Below are positions 13,801 through 21,873 of a DNA stretch of 26,770 bases, one piece after another; the first letter of the stretch is position 1, and the number at the start of each line of letters is the position of its first letter. The stretch spans positions 1 through 26,770 of the forward strand of contig JABVXU010000673.1 of the NCBI GenBank assembly GCA_013365365.1, written 5' to 3'. The notes below the pieces were generated by a model. That model searched no databases. It was not told where the DNA came from and worked only from the letters and a program-made list of their open reading frames with translations. The DNA is from Cruorifilaria tuberocauda (lineage: Eukaryota > Nematoda > Chromadorea > Rhabditida > Onchocercidae). The position numbers and the translations under genes were made by a program.

Positions 13801-15316
13801 TCTTTCGATGAATTACTACGTTGTTGGAAACTTTTTAGATTATTTTAGCATTTATCTCCAATAATTTCTATAAATATATAAGGTCACAATCGATGCTAGT
13901 TTGGGTCAATGTAAATTATGTGGTCGTGTACAATGCACTAGATGTGGAAAGGAAAAACACGAATCAATGACATGTGAAGAATATGAAAGGCTAAGAGTTA
14001 ATGCGGATGAATCAGTAAGGAAATGGATACGGCAAGTTTTATTTTGCTTGTTCACTCCAATTTTGTTGATTTCGCGGATATTTTTTTTCTCAATTATGAG
14101 CAGAAATACAACTTTGCAATATTGTAATTATTGAATATGTTTGAAAATGAAAAATATTTAAAATGGAAATTAAATAATAAAATATTACTATCATGTGAAG
14201 CAAAAAAGCCTGGTGAAAATTGAGACTATAATATAATAAAATAAAATTAATATAGTGACAACTATCTTAACATGGTGGACAGTGATTAGGTAGGGCTTGA
14301 AAGTCAGCATTTTGATCATTCCGTGAGCTTTTTTCGAGATATAGGCTTAATCTTGCTTAATTTTTTCTACTATCATCCAAAGGCTGTAATAGTAATAAAA
14401 ATCTTGTGATACAATCAGTCTTTGTAGCTTTGTTTTCGATATTCGCTTACTTTTCATAAAAAAGATTAGATAATTGCCAGTATTAGATATCAATTTAGAG
14501 AGGATCAGGCAGGACGACGAATATGTCCAAATATAAATTGCCAAACTGTTATTGAAAAATTCGGGGGATGCAATCACATGCAGTGCACGCGATGTAAACA
14601 ACACTTTTGCTGGATATGCATGTTTTCTGTGAGTTATTTATGCTTATATATGGTGTTGTTCCGAAACAGTGATTTGCTCTGCAATTACTGTTCTCTCTAT
14701 GTATGTTCTGATGTGGATGCTACAGGCTCAAGAAAGCAGCGAAATTTATGTTCATATGGATGCGGTGCACGGTGGATCAGGAGCTGATATAAATGAATTG
14801 GTTGGGGAAATAGAAAATGATGCAGTTATTCGTGAATTTATTGAGGAACAACAACCATTGTTATTCGTATGTTCTTTATAAGTTAATTCTATTAATCTTA
14901 CGTGACATGAACCTCATAACGGGTTTATCTTGACTTTGACCTAAAAAATGGTTGGCAATTTGAAGTTTTCGTTTTCAAAGGTTTATTAGTTTTGTTTGGC
15001 TGAAATATATTAACATTAGAATAGTTAGATATAAGCTTAAAGGGTCTATGATTGTTATAACTTTCTATGCTTTCAGTTGGATCCAATGTTCAACTTTGGC
15101 GAAGAAGCGGAATTTTGGGTAATGCCTGATGAAGATGCTAATGATGTTGATGACGAGCAAGTATCGATGATGGATGATGGTGAAGTTCAGAATTTTTTTG
15201 AGTTCCAACAAGAATTGAATGAATTACTTAGTGAAGAAATAGATAATCCAAGTATTGGTTTTGAAGCTCATAATGATTTTGAAGAGGATCAAGATGCGGA
15301 TGCAGACATTATGTGA
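1863..15316 (+). CDS. DEAH-box RNA helicase fused to an RBR E3 ubiquitin ligase (DEAH11/DEAH12-like)
   Basis: A giant gene of 41 phase-compatible exons, about 1,823 residues from the first visible codon; Arabidopsis DEAH12 is of similar length (about 1,790). In order it has an N-terminal region (~1-195), a helicase core with motif I DTGSGKST, motif II DEVH, SAT and QRAGRAGR (~196-640), an OB-like module, an RRM-like segment, a long middle region, RING1-IBR-RING2 (~1495-1700) and an acidic tail. By family logic it should bind and remodel RNA through ATP hydrolysis and transfer ubiquitin through a RING2 cysteine thioester. Substrates and location are unknown. N-terminal exons seen: 1863-1995, 2200-2292, 2612-2688, 2756-2887 and 3020-3120; the rest are listed in the domain entries. 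The start codon is unresolved. Two introns appear to be GC-AG. The next gene begins 129 bases downstream. Confidence 0.9.
3356..6604 (+). other. Helicase core: RecA1, RecA2 and start of the C-terminal helical module
   Basis: Exons 3356-3443, 3645-3767, 3847-3932, 4145-4337, 4426-4562, 4844-4996, 5265-5421, 5503-5583, 5689-5794, 6148-6340 and 6406-6604 join in frame. The first carries LPIYNIRKD, like the LPIY segment before DEAH helicase cores. Motif I (ADTGSGKST) is at about 3666-3692. Motif Ia reads CSQPRKVAVFE and spans the 3767/3847 junction. Motif II reads DEVH at 4251-4262. Motif III is SAT (in [10 protein letters not shown]). Motif V reads [13 protein letters not shown] and motif VI reads [12 protein letters not shown]. 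The last exons ([20 protein letters not shown], then a short Cys/Val-rich helix) match the winged-helix and HA2 regions of the DEAH/RHA superfamily. All ATP-binding and hydrolysis residues visible here look intact. Confidence 0.92.
7023..8587 (+). other. Helicase C-terminal helical bundle and OB-like fold
   Basis: Exons 7023-7094, 7374-7508, 7702-7854, 8073-8234 and 8504-8587 are all phase 0. They encode [20 protein letters not shown] (the typical W-C-x-NF/Y-L helix following HA2), then [20 protein letters not shown], then IHPSSALKY and [20 protein letters not shown]. The last segments correspond to the OB_NTP_bind module of DEAH helicases (pattern VxIHPSSxL...P.WVVYxELV.T.K.Y). In other DEAH proteins this fold contacts RNA and the helicase core; that role here is inferred from the family. 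Confidence 0.85.
8589..8608. repeat. (TA)10 microsatellite overlapping a splice donor
   Basis: Ten TA units start at the second base of the donor that follows the exon ending at 8587 (GGGAG|GTATATATA...). It is a simple repeat inside an intron of the helicase gene. Confidence 0.95.
9338..10079 (+). other. RRM-like segment and basic linker
   Basis: This follows two connecting exons at 8814-8900 and 9082-9177. Exons 9338-9475, 9685-9831 and 9969-10079 are phase 0. They read [10 protein letters not shown], then [20 protein letters not shown], then [18 protein letters not shown]. This is the layout of an RNA-recognition motif, with a helix ending in FSKFGKI, strand 2, and a strand 3 GYLYLIRM in place of the aromatic RNP1. 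The third exon is very basic ([11 protein letters not shown]) and ends [13 protein letters not shown], close to a W-x-R-K segment I recall in plant DEAH12. RNA binding is an inference. Confidence 0.7.
10332..12745 (+). other. Middle region between RRM-like and RBR modules
   Basis: Exons: 10332-10430, 10498-10536, 10645-10784, 10856-10917, 11178-11362, 11592-11770, 11873-11989, 12201-12347 and 12541-12745. They keep a single frame through phases 0, 2, 1, 0, 2, 2, 2 and 0. No catalytic motif is seen. Parts such as [20 protein letters not shown] followed by a helix [14 protein letters not shown] look like an alpha/beta RNA-binding fold of KH type, and plant DEAH12 also has KH-like sequence just before its RBR. 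The exon at 10645 was placed by phase after rejecting a longer but out-of-phase reading from 10605. One intron in this stretch is of GC-AG type. Confidence 0.7.
11771..11872 (+). other. Probable GC-AG intron, 102 bases, in frame and stop-free
   Basis: The flanking exons are continuous only if TTCAA|GCAAGT (donor after 11770) is joined to TTTCAG|T (acceptor at 11872). This gives AAT at the junction, and no GT donor in the right phase is nearby. The intron is 34 x 3 bases and has no stop in the coding frame, so retention would insert 34 mostly hydrophobic residues without breaking the protein. The donor agrees with the GC-intron consensus GCAAGT. Whether it is spliced or retained cannot be decided here. 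Confidence 0.6.
13067..14866 (+). other. RING1-IBR-RING2 (RBR) ubiquitin-ligase module
   Basis: Exons 13067-13237, 13522-13752, 13883-14031, ~14499-14628 and 14726-14866. RING1: [15 protein letters not shown], then [32 protein letters not shown], which is the full C-x4-C / C-x2-C / C-x2-C-x4-H-x4-C pattern. RING2: ICPNINC, then [15 protein letters not shown] and HFCWIC. The Cys in GGCNHM (codon 14569-14571) sits where HHARI, parkin and HOIP carry the catalytic thioester cysteine, so E3 activity is likely. RING2 departs from the usual pattern in having C-x4-C in its first pair. The acceptor of the RING2 exon could also be at 14480 or 14486 in the same phase, adding 4-6 residues. Confidence 0.9.
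14032..14498 (+). other. Probable GC-AG intron between IBR and RING2
   Basis: The IBR exon reads open to AAATGGATACG|GCAAGT. Only a phase-2 exit after 14031 keeps RING2 in frame, and the base pair after it is GC. Other donors (GTAAGG after 14015, GTTTTA after 14036) give the wrong phase for every acceptor (14480, 14486, 14498) that opens the RING2 frame. This would be the second GC-AG intron of the same gene, with the same GCAAGT donor. Confidence 0.6.
15077..15316 (+). other. Acidic C-terminal tail of the helicase-RBR protein
   Basis: The last exon encodes 79 residues dominated by D and E with dispersed F, M and Q (for example [20 protein letters not shown]), then the TGA stop at 15314-15316. 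It looks disordered. Acidic tails after RBR modules can regulate the ligase or bind basic partners, but nothing specific can be inferred here. Confidence 0.85.
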
Positions 15317-15445
15317 ATCAATTGATTTTTATTCCCTCATCACTATAAATTTTCATAGAATTTCAACTTTTCTATCTTTTTATTGTAAATATTGCATCGT
15401 AAAAGACCAGCACTAGTTTTTCGTACAAAAATTCTTAGTGAAATA

Positions 15446-15987
15446 ATGCATTTTCTGCGCGCTTTCATCAAAATCTTAGGTCTCATTATTCTGCTCTTTT
15501 TTGGCCTACTTTTCTCAGATATTTACCAACATTATTTCCCACTGCTTGATTATGTTATGATTATTTTATTTAAATCATACAGGTTAGTTACTAATTTTCC
15601 AAGCGTAGAACATATTATCCTTTGATAATCAGGATTTTAAAATATCAGGTTAATTTACCCCTGCTGTATGCACAGAATGAGGTACCATACTAATTTATTG
15701 ATAATTAGTGAAGTTTTCTGCGAATCCATTGTGCATTTAGATTTTTTAAAAGTGAAACTGTAAATCTCTCACTTTATTATGCTATCAATTAAAATGTTAT
15801 TTTATCTAAAAGTATACTGTTATTTTTGCATATTCATATACAATTGAATTGTTTTAGATTTAAGGATTTAGTTTTTAACTTTCGACTTCATATGTGGATA
15901 TATTTCTTCTTTTGGTTCAATTGTTTTCCATTATTTGTTTTCTTTACGGCATTAAATATTTTTATATCACGTGTACAGCGGTTGTGA
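15446..15987 (+). CDS. Small two-exon membrane protein, 88 residues, unrecognised
   Basis: Exon 15446-15582 (ending ACAG|GTTAGT, phase 2) joins exon 15858-15987 (GTTTTAG|A) and gives 88 residues starting MHFLRAFIKILGL and ending SRVQRL with TGA. There is a strong hydrophobic helix at residues 7-24, a weaker one at 31-42, and an aromatic-rich one at 59-82, with K/R between them (K43, R46, K48, R55). It is probably a polytopic membrane protein. I do not recognise the family. It starts 129 bases after the helicase stop, and an acceptor-like ATTCTTAG ends eight bases before its ATG. This suggests the downstream member of an operon with the leader added by trans-splicing, an inference from nematode gene organisation. 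The phase match and retained hydrophobic pattern across the junction support it as real. Confidence 0.6.
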
Positions 15988-17167
15988 AGCAAACTTCTAA
16001 CAGTTTCCAGCGATGAAATGTGAACTTACAGGGAGTGCTTGAAAAAATTCATGGTGGAAGTAAAGGTAAAAAAGATCCTTTTTAGTTTTTGACATTTCCT
16101 GCAGAAAGTTGTGTTTGTTACAATGGTCGACTGACAGGGTAAATTAGGATTTTTTTCGGATAACTCAACAATTTTGGCAATCGACTGAATCATTGGAATT
16201 ACATTTCGGAAATTTATTGTATTTGCATCAGTGGGACAGTCACAAATGATTAATCATTTCAAGTCTTCTGGAATCATCAATGCGTTACTCACGAGAAAAC
16301 AATGACAGTGATGTTTCACTTCCCGCTGAAATGTAATGCTCTTTCCAAACTAGGATGCATGAGGACACGAGTACCGTACGTAACATTCTATTTACGTGAT
16401 AGGATATGGAAGAGAAATTCACGTCCGCTGCATGCTTTATATCTATACTTGTGTAAATAAAGCAATGGTGAAATTATAAAATGAAATATTTTACACTGTT
16501 TCCTCTCCATTATTTTGTATATATTGTTTTATTATTACAGCACGATATGTATATTTCGTGAAAATCTTATGCATATTAAATTTTTAAGAGAGAATTTATT
16601 AGAGAGAATTAGGAGGGAATTTATTATAAATGGAAATCAACGTATTCAAAGAAATGCCATTCCTTTTTAGATTTTTAAAAGTGGATTCCGCGATGGAAAA
16701 TTTTATCATATATAATTTGTATATTAAGTCTTATGATCTTATGTTTGCTTTTCTTCATCAAAAGTTTCTCCTCCATCCTTGGAAAAGTTCAAAAGCTTCC
16801 GTTTCAGCTTCTACCGTCGAAAAATTATTTCTTCTGTACTTTGCCCTTTGATCATTTGTTTCATTGTATGTGTTATAAATCTCCACAATATACTAAAAAG
16901 TTGGATATTTTCAAAGACAATGATTTGATTCAGTAGGATTAATTTTCCCAATAGTTAATGTAAATGAATTATGGCATTAAATAATTAAGAGTATAAAATA
17001 TTATCTTGAAGATGAATGAAAAGGTCAATGTTCTTCTTTTCTTCCTTATGTAATATTTTTAAAAAAACCTTTCGTTGCTTGCTGAAACGATCCATGTGTA
17101 ATTGCTTACCAAAATCGTACTGTATCCAATTCATTATACTAACCTGAAATTGATAATGTCTCTATAC
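15988..17167. other. 3' flank / intergenic, no gene recognised
   Basis: Likely 3' UTR and spacer. Short open frames at 16630-16936 are AT-driven, lack acceptor or donor support and overlap each other in different frames. I see no RNA gene. Confidence 0.5.
16456..16461 (+). terminator. Candidate polyadenylation signal AATAAA
   Basis: A perfect AATAAA lies about 470 bases past the stop of the small membrane-protein gene. It is the first canonical signal seen downstream of the + strand cluster, so it may end that transcript. The distance is long, and no cleavage data exist here. Confidence 0.35.
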
Positions 17168-17407
17168 TTAGTTCAAGTTACTAGGCCATTTAATGATTGC
17201 TTGAACAACGTTCATTGATATATGTAACCATAATGTACGGTACACTCTGCCTATCCGCTGAAACCAAATGGTCATTCTGCTTATAGTTTTATTCCTGCTA
17301 GGCCTTATGAAATGAGAAACAAATGAAATTTGTTTGCTAGGATGAGGAACAAATAGTCGAGTTGGTCTCCAATCTAATGCTTTTCTTACCAGAAGTATGA
17401 TACACAT
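17168..17407 (-). CDS. Unrecognised 79-codon ORF beside the direct repeat
   Basis: An uninterrupted ATG-initiated frame on the - strand (starting MCIILLVRKALDW) is less AT-rich than its surroundings and contains several W and R residues. Its ATG overlaps the first bases of the 17406-17450 repeat copy, so the other copy at the window start may also have such an ORF to its left. I do not recognise a family. It could be a decayed repeat-element ORF, a terminal exon or a chance frame. Confidence 0.2.
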   Translation of the reverse strand: MCIILLVRKALDWRPTRLFVPHPSKQISFVSHFIRPSRNKTISRMTIWFQRIGRVYRTLWLHISMNVVQAIIKWPSNLN

Positions 17408-17450
17408 GCCTTATGTGATTATAGCAACTAGTCTTAATGATTTGACGAAA
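17406..17450. repeat. Copy 2 of the perfect 45-base direct repeat
   Basis: Identical over all 45 bases to window positions 1-45, same orientation, 17.4 kb away. The two copies flank the whole + strand gene cluster. Confidence 0.9.
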
Positions 17451-18120
17451 TTTATTTAACTGCTTTAAACTTCACGTTTAATAGCAGTTTCTACGTGTGC
17501 AGTAGTTGACTTGCTAAATTTGTTTAATGCAATTATTGCAATCGAACGACTTCAATAATTACAGGCAAAAAATGAAAGATCAAAACTAAGAATTTAGCAT
17601 TTACGATAGCTATCAAGAGAAATACAATAGAATTATCTTGAAAGTTACTGTCCATAATTTTATGCTTAACATGATCATAATATTAATTGCGATTAGGCTG
17701 ATATTCTGCTCATATAGACTGTAAAAAATAATTAACCGAATACGAGTTTAGAGACTTCCACGCTCCCAATATACTTTTGTAAATCCGACATCATGCAAGT
17801 TAATTTTCCCCTTCTTCACTTCTTCCTTGCTGTGAAGCTGATTGTAAAGGTCAATCGTTATGTTATTTTTAAGTCAAACTTACTTCATTTCAGTTGTTTA
17901 GCTAAATTAAACAAGTGAAACATGAAATTATATCAATTTCGTTTTTCTATTTTTCATATGAATTCACCTATAAAGAATATTTGGTTGGACTATCAAAGAC
18001 ACATGCAGAAATACATTTAATTGAAGAAATTAGTTTAAAACTATAATTCAAATATTGTTTTGACAATGATACATTCGATTATTGATAACCTGTTACTTCA
18101 TTTCTTCTACAATTTACGGT
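17451..18120. other. Intergenic, no gene recognised
   Basis: AT-rich sequence with no frame, splice-flanked exon or RNA structure that I can support on either strand. Confidence 0.5.
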
Positions 18121-18607
18121 TTAATCTCCTGGAGAATCGGTAACTAAATTGACTACGAGCTTTATTTCTTCTGCAACCGAGGTGGAAGTAACTGTTATTG
18201 ATGAAATATAATTTATAGTATTTTCCTTGGTTACTATTAATTACACCCTCTACAACGATATCACAAACCCATGCGTTTCATATATCTTTACTCAATTTCC
18301 AAAACAAAGATACGTCGCATTTTGCAACGCTGATGAAACACAGCACCGAGATACAACAAATCAATCTTAATTTTAAATCGGATAAATCATCTGGTTCAGG
18401 TCTTACACTCGCTTCTACCTTCTCGAACTTCCCATCCTAAATCTAATCTATGCTTAATCGGTTTTGCCTTTTTTTGTTATGTAATTATATTCGATGAATT
18501 TCTTCGAATTCTGTCAATTTTATTAAAGCTACTTTTATGCTGCACCAGAATCCGTATCCATTGAGTTTTCAATGAATTCTTACTTCTTTAGTTTTGAAAT
18601 TCAGTGC
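18121..18607 (-). CDS. Possible partial gene downstream of S16 (strand uncertain)
   Basis: Three - strand pieces join in phase. They are 18607-18584 (CAATAG|GCACTG to GAA|GTAAGA, reading ALNFKTKE), 18436-18409 (TTTAG|GAT to GCGA|GTGTAAG, reading DGKFEKVEA), and 18191-18121 (AACAG|TT, reading TSTSVAEEIKLVVNLVTDS and ending PGD with TAA). The result looks like a hydrophilic then beta-rich C-terminus of a small protein, 246 bases beyond the S16 stop. The upstream exon and start are not resolved. The + strand over the same bases also has open, GC-richer frames (about 18230-18440 and 18127-18220), so the strand itself is in doubt. No family is recognised. Confidence 0.3.
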
Positions 18608-18801
18608 CTATTGAAACTAGAAGGATTCATCTTCCCATTTTTATTCGTTATATAATCGAATACTGTTTTAAAGTACATTTCCTAATGCTCACCTTCTATA
18701 GCGAACTTATGCTCGATTTCACTATATCACAGGTTAACATCTAAAGATAGTTAATAAATTTGTTACATGCATTCGTGCGACAAATCGTAAATATCCAACA
18801 A

Positions 18802-18807
18802 TTTATT
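18802..18807 (-). terminator. Polyadenylation signal AATAAA for S16
   Basis: TTTATT on the + strand is AATAAA on the S16 strand, about 46 bases past the S16 stop codon, a normal nematode spacing. Confidence 0.6.
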
Positions 18808-18852
18808 CATTATAAGAAAGAAAAAAAAATATTGACAAAACGAAATCCGTTT

Positions 18853-19950
18853 TTAACGATATGATTTCTGGTACCGAGCTCTTGCACCAGGACCACCAAA
18901 TTTTTTCGGTTCTCGTCGCCGGGGATCTGCTACCAACAAATTACGATCGTATGACACGAGCTGTTCTTTAAGCTCTTTCTTACTTTGTTCATCGACGAAC
19001 TTCTGGTAATAAGCAACGATGGCTTTCGCTAACGCTTGTCGGATCGCATAAATCTGCAAAGATCCAGCTTGTTTATTTAATAAAAATAATTAGAAATTAC
19101 TTAACTCATTCACAGCTATCACTGACAAACATCTTAAATGCTGTTCTTTTACAGAAATACCACAAATCGTAAATGTTGTGACACCGCAAAGTGGAAATGT
19201 AATAGCGATGACTGTGAATGAAAATAACTACTTAACAATTTTCTCAGAAATAAATATTCTTACATTCAGCAGCATATGGTATGTGTGTTACACATGTGAT
19301 ACTTGAGACACAGATAGTTCCAAACATGAATACGACAAAAAGATACGATAGAAGCCATACGTCAGGATGAGTTAAAAAGTCCTTATGTACTTACATGGAC
19401 TGAAGAAGTTCAATACTCAAAAATTATTTCAAAAAACCAAACGAAAACAACCTGAGCAACATGTCCACCACCTTTTACTCTTACTCTTATATCTACATCT
19501 TGATAACGTTCTTTGCCCAATATTAGCAGCGGCTCCTGCAAAAAAAAGTTTCTAAATATTGAACCATCAGCTAAATGTTTGCTGAATAAATTATAAAAAT
19601 CGAAGAAGCTACGGGAAAGATAAGAAATTAAAATATAGGTTCTGAGTTTGAACACTATATGCAACGATATTAGAAGCAACATACCTGAAGTTTGATACGC
19701 AAAATTTCCGGCTGTATATGCTCCAAAGGACGGCCATTTACCTAAAACAACAGTCGAATAGAAGATAAAAAAGTTATAAAAATCCCATATGGGCCAAACA
19801 AATCAAATAACCACCTAATTCAAAATGACTGGTAAAATATGATGCAAATAAAATGAATACCTTGATAAGACCGCGTCCTTTCTTACAATAAGCAACAGCA
19901 GTAGCAGTCTTCTTCCTTCCAAATACCTGCACAGATTGTGTAATAACCAT
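18853..19950 (-). CDS. rps-16: 40S ribosomal protein S16 (uS9)
   Basis: Four exons, all phase 0: 19950-19861, 19741-19685, 19535-19452 and 19053-18853, giving 143 residues (146 in human). This is the universal uS9 protein of the small subunit; its C-terminal tail reaches the decoding centre and contacts P-site tRNA. Diagnostic sequence runs through it: [70 protein letters not shown] and the invariant end [17 protein letters not shown]. The N-terminus is a little shorter than usual (MVITQSVQ). An acceptor TTTGTTGCAG ends 11 bases before the ATG, ideal for spliced-leader addition, and supports this start. No defect is seen, so this should be a functional gene. Confidence 0.97.
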
Positions 19951-19975
19951 ACTTGAGAATGCTGCAACAAATGTC
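19951..19975 (-). promoter_or_regulatory. Probable trans-splice acceptor of rps-16
   Basis: Read on the - strand, GACATTTGTTGCAG is followed by eleven bases and then the S16 ATG. This is a strong pyrimidine-AG acceptor with no upstream S16-like coding sequence, so it is better explained by spliced-leader addition than by an upstream coding exon. Inference from sequence only. Confidence 0.5.
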
Positions 19976-21873
19976 TACAGAAGATAACATGCGATAGTGT
20001 GAAGCGGAAAGTAGGAAACAAATTTATCAGTGCGGCGAAAGCAAAAATCGAAGCTATAAATCCGAGTAGAATTGTTCTGATTTATAGTTTGAGAACTGCT
20101 CTCAAATTTATCACAGTGAATCCTTAGCCTAGTTTATTATTTATCAGTTTTTCAAGTAATATATTTGCAAAATATCTAGTAAGAGTTCACATATCTTATA
20201 GATTAGAAACTAATGATCAATTCCCCATTTTTTCCACTCTTAACCATTTAAAACATTGAGAACAGCTCTTAAATTAGTTTAAAAGCATAACATCACACAT
20301 ATATTGGCCAAATTACAGATGAAATCTGAAAAAAATGCATGGAGAAAAATGGTGCTCATCTCAGTGATAACGGATAGAGAAGAAGCATTTGCTATAAGTC
20401 CGATTTTCTTTTTCTTAAGAGCACTTTTTCCTTTCCCATTATTATTGATAAAACTAAGGAAGAGATTTATGCTGGAAGATAAAATTCACTAAAACAACAA
20501 GATCTAAAATCACTTTACATGATGAACTTATGAAAAATCGGAAATACTTGAACGCACGTAAATCACACCGCAACTTGTACCCCTCCCCCCGCTATCCCGT
20601 TTCATCCCGGTTTATTCACCCCTGTTTAGGTACGGCAATCATCGCTAACACATCACCATCCTCACTTCCTCCAACAATCATACACTCTATCCTAACACAC
20701 CTATTGTCTGCCCAAATTATAAACTCGATCTTTCTTAACATACTCACTGTCTGCTCAATATTACAACTCTATCTTCTGCAATTACTGTAAGCAATCAATC
20801 ACTCTGAAAAACAAAAGAATATAACAGCATTCAGGGAATTTTATGGCGAAGAAAAGTTAATGGGTCATAGGTCATTCGATAGTGATTGGATCAATAGTTT
20901 GGTCGTCAGTTAATAAAAAGATTAGAAGATAAAATAGATCGAACATTATAGACTGCTGCTGCTTTTTTTTAAAGCACATATTGTAGGGAATGATGATGAT
21001 TTTTGTTTGATTTGACTGGACTGTTTGGTTAGTTATTGAACATAAGGATTGATCTTAAAGAAGTTTAGTTGGACACCTTAATATTCTCAAGTTGATTCTC
21101 GTTTAGACAAGAGTCTATTAATATTTTGTTAGGAAGATTTTGACGACTACCTGTATTGATCAATCCGGAAGATCCGATGAATTCAATAATGAGCGATAAT
21201 GAGAATGATGAAAGAGCTTAATTAAAAATAAGGATATACTTTTTATAGCTAATTAAATATTAGAAATCAAATTGAATAATATTTACAACAATCAATTGTT
21301 ATCATAAAATATCAAATAAACAAGAAGTCTATTGTTTAGGTTTTTCGATAATTTTGAGATTTCATTATTGTTTACAAATTTACATGATTCTATTTTGTAA
21401 ACATGGTTATGATCATTAAATTGACAATTTCCTTGTTAAAAAGATAATTACAATATAATACAATATAATTATAACAATTTAATGAGACGTCTTTAATTTA
21501 TACAAATTGGATTTCACTAAAATTAAGATACAATACATGACTGTTTAGGTTGCTAATTCTGATTTAACAATACTGTATTTATGAATTTTAAGCAATGTTT
21601 ATTGCAAAGAAGAAGACATATCTCGCGGTAAATTTAATTCGTTGAGTGGAACTCAATTTTAAACGGTTTGTAAATTAAAAAATCATTAAAACAATTTTTA
21701 ATGCGTCCATGCTTACATTTCATTCTCTTTTATTTGAAAACATAGTACAGAGCATTTAGTTATAAGTTATCATTAGAGAATTTTCAGAAATCGCAGACTC
21801 ATCCATCTATATCTGAAAGAAATCGTTTTCAGCTAATTCATGATTTTTGCTGTGAAAATTCGAAATTAAAATT
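19976..21873. other. Long spacer upstream of rps-16, no gene confirmed
   Basis: About 1.9 kb with no gene I can support. Short + strand frames exist (20304-20492; about 20775-20900, ending SDWINSLVVS; about 21745-21900, ending FYTSNRKC), but none has matching partners. A C-rich, G-poor island at 20570-20790 is described separately. The S16 promoter presumably lies in the left part. Confidence 0.4.
20570..20790. other. C-rich, G-poor strand-asymmetric island
   Basis: Over 20581-20760 I count about 66 C against about 15 G, and 25 C against 1 G in 20641-20700, in a region that is otherwise A/T with balanced C and G. It begins with a near-pure C tract (CCCCTCCCCCC). On the S16 strand this is G/A-rich and lies about 0.6-0.8 kb upstream of the S16 ATG. 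It may be a promoter element, a minisatellite remnant or a skewed non-coding RNA; the sequence alone does not tell. Confidence 0.6.

Noticed and set aside
20530..20790. 86-codon + strand ORF
   Set aside because: The frame is open because the stretch is C-rich and G-poor; the product is a low-complexity S/P/I/L mix with no splice partners.
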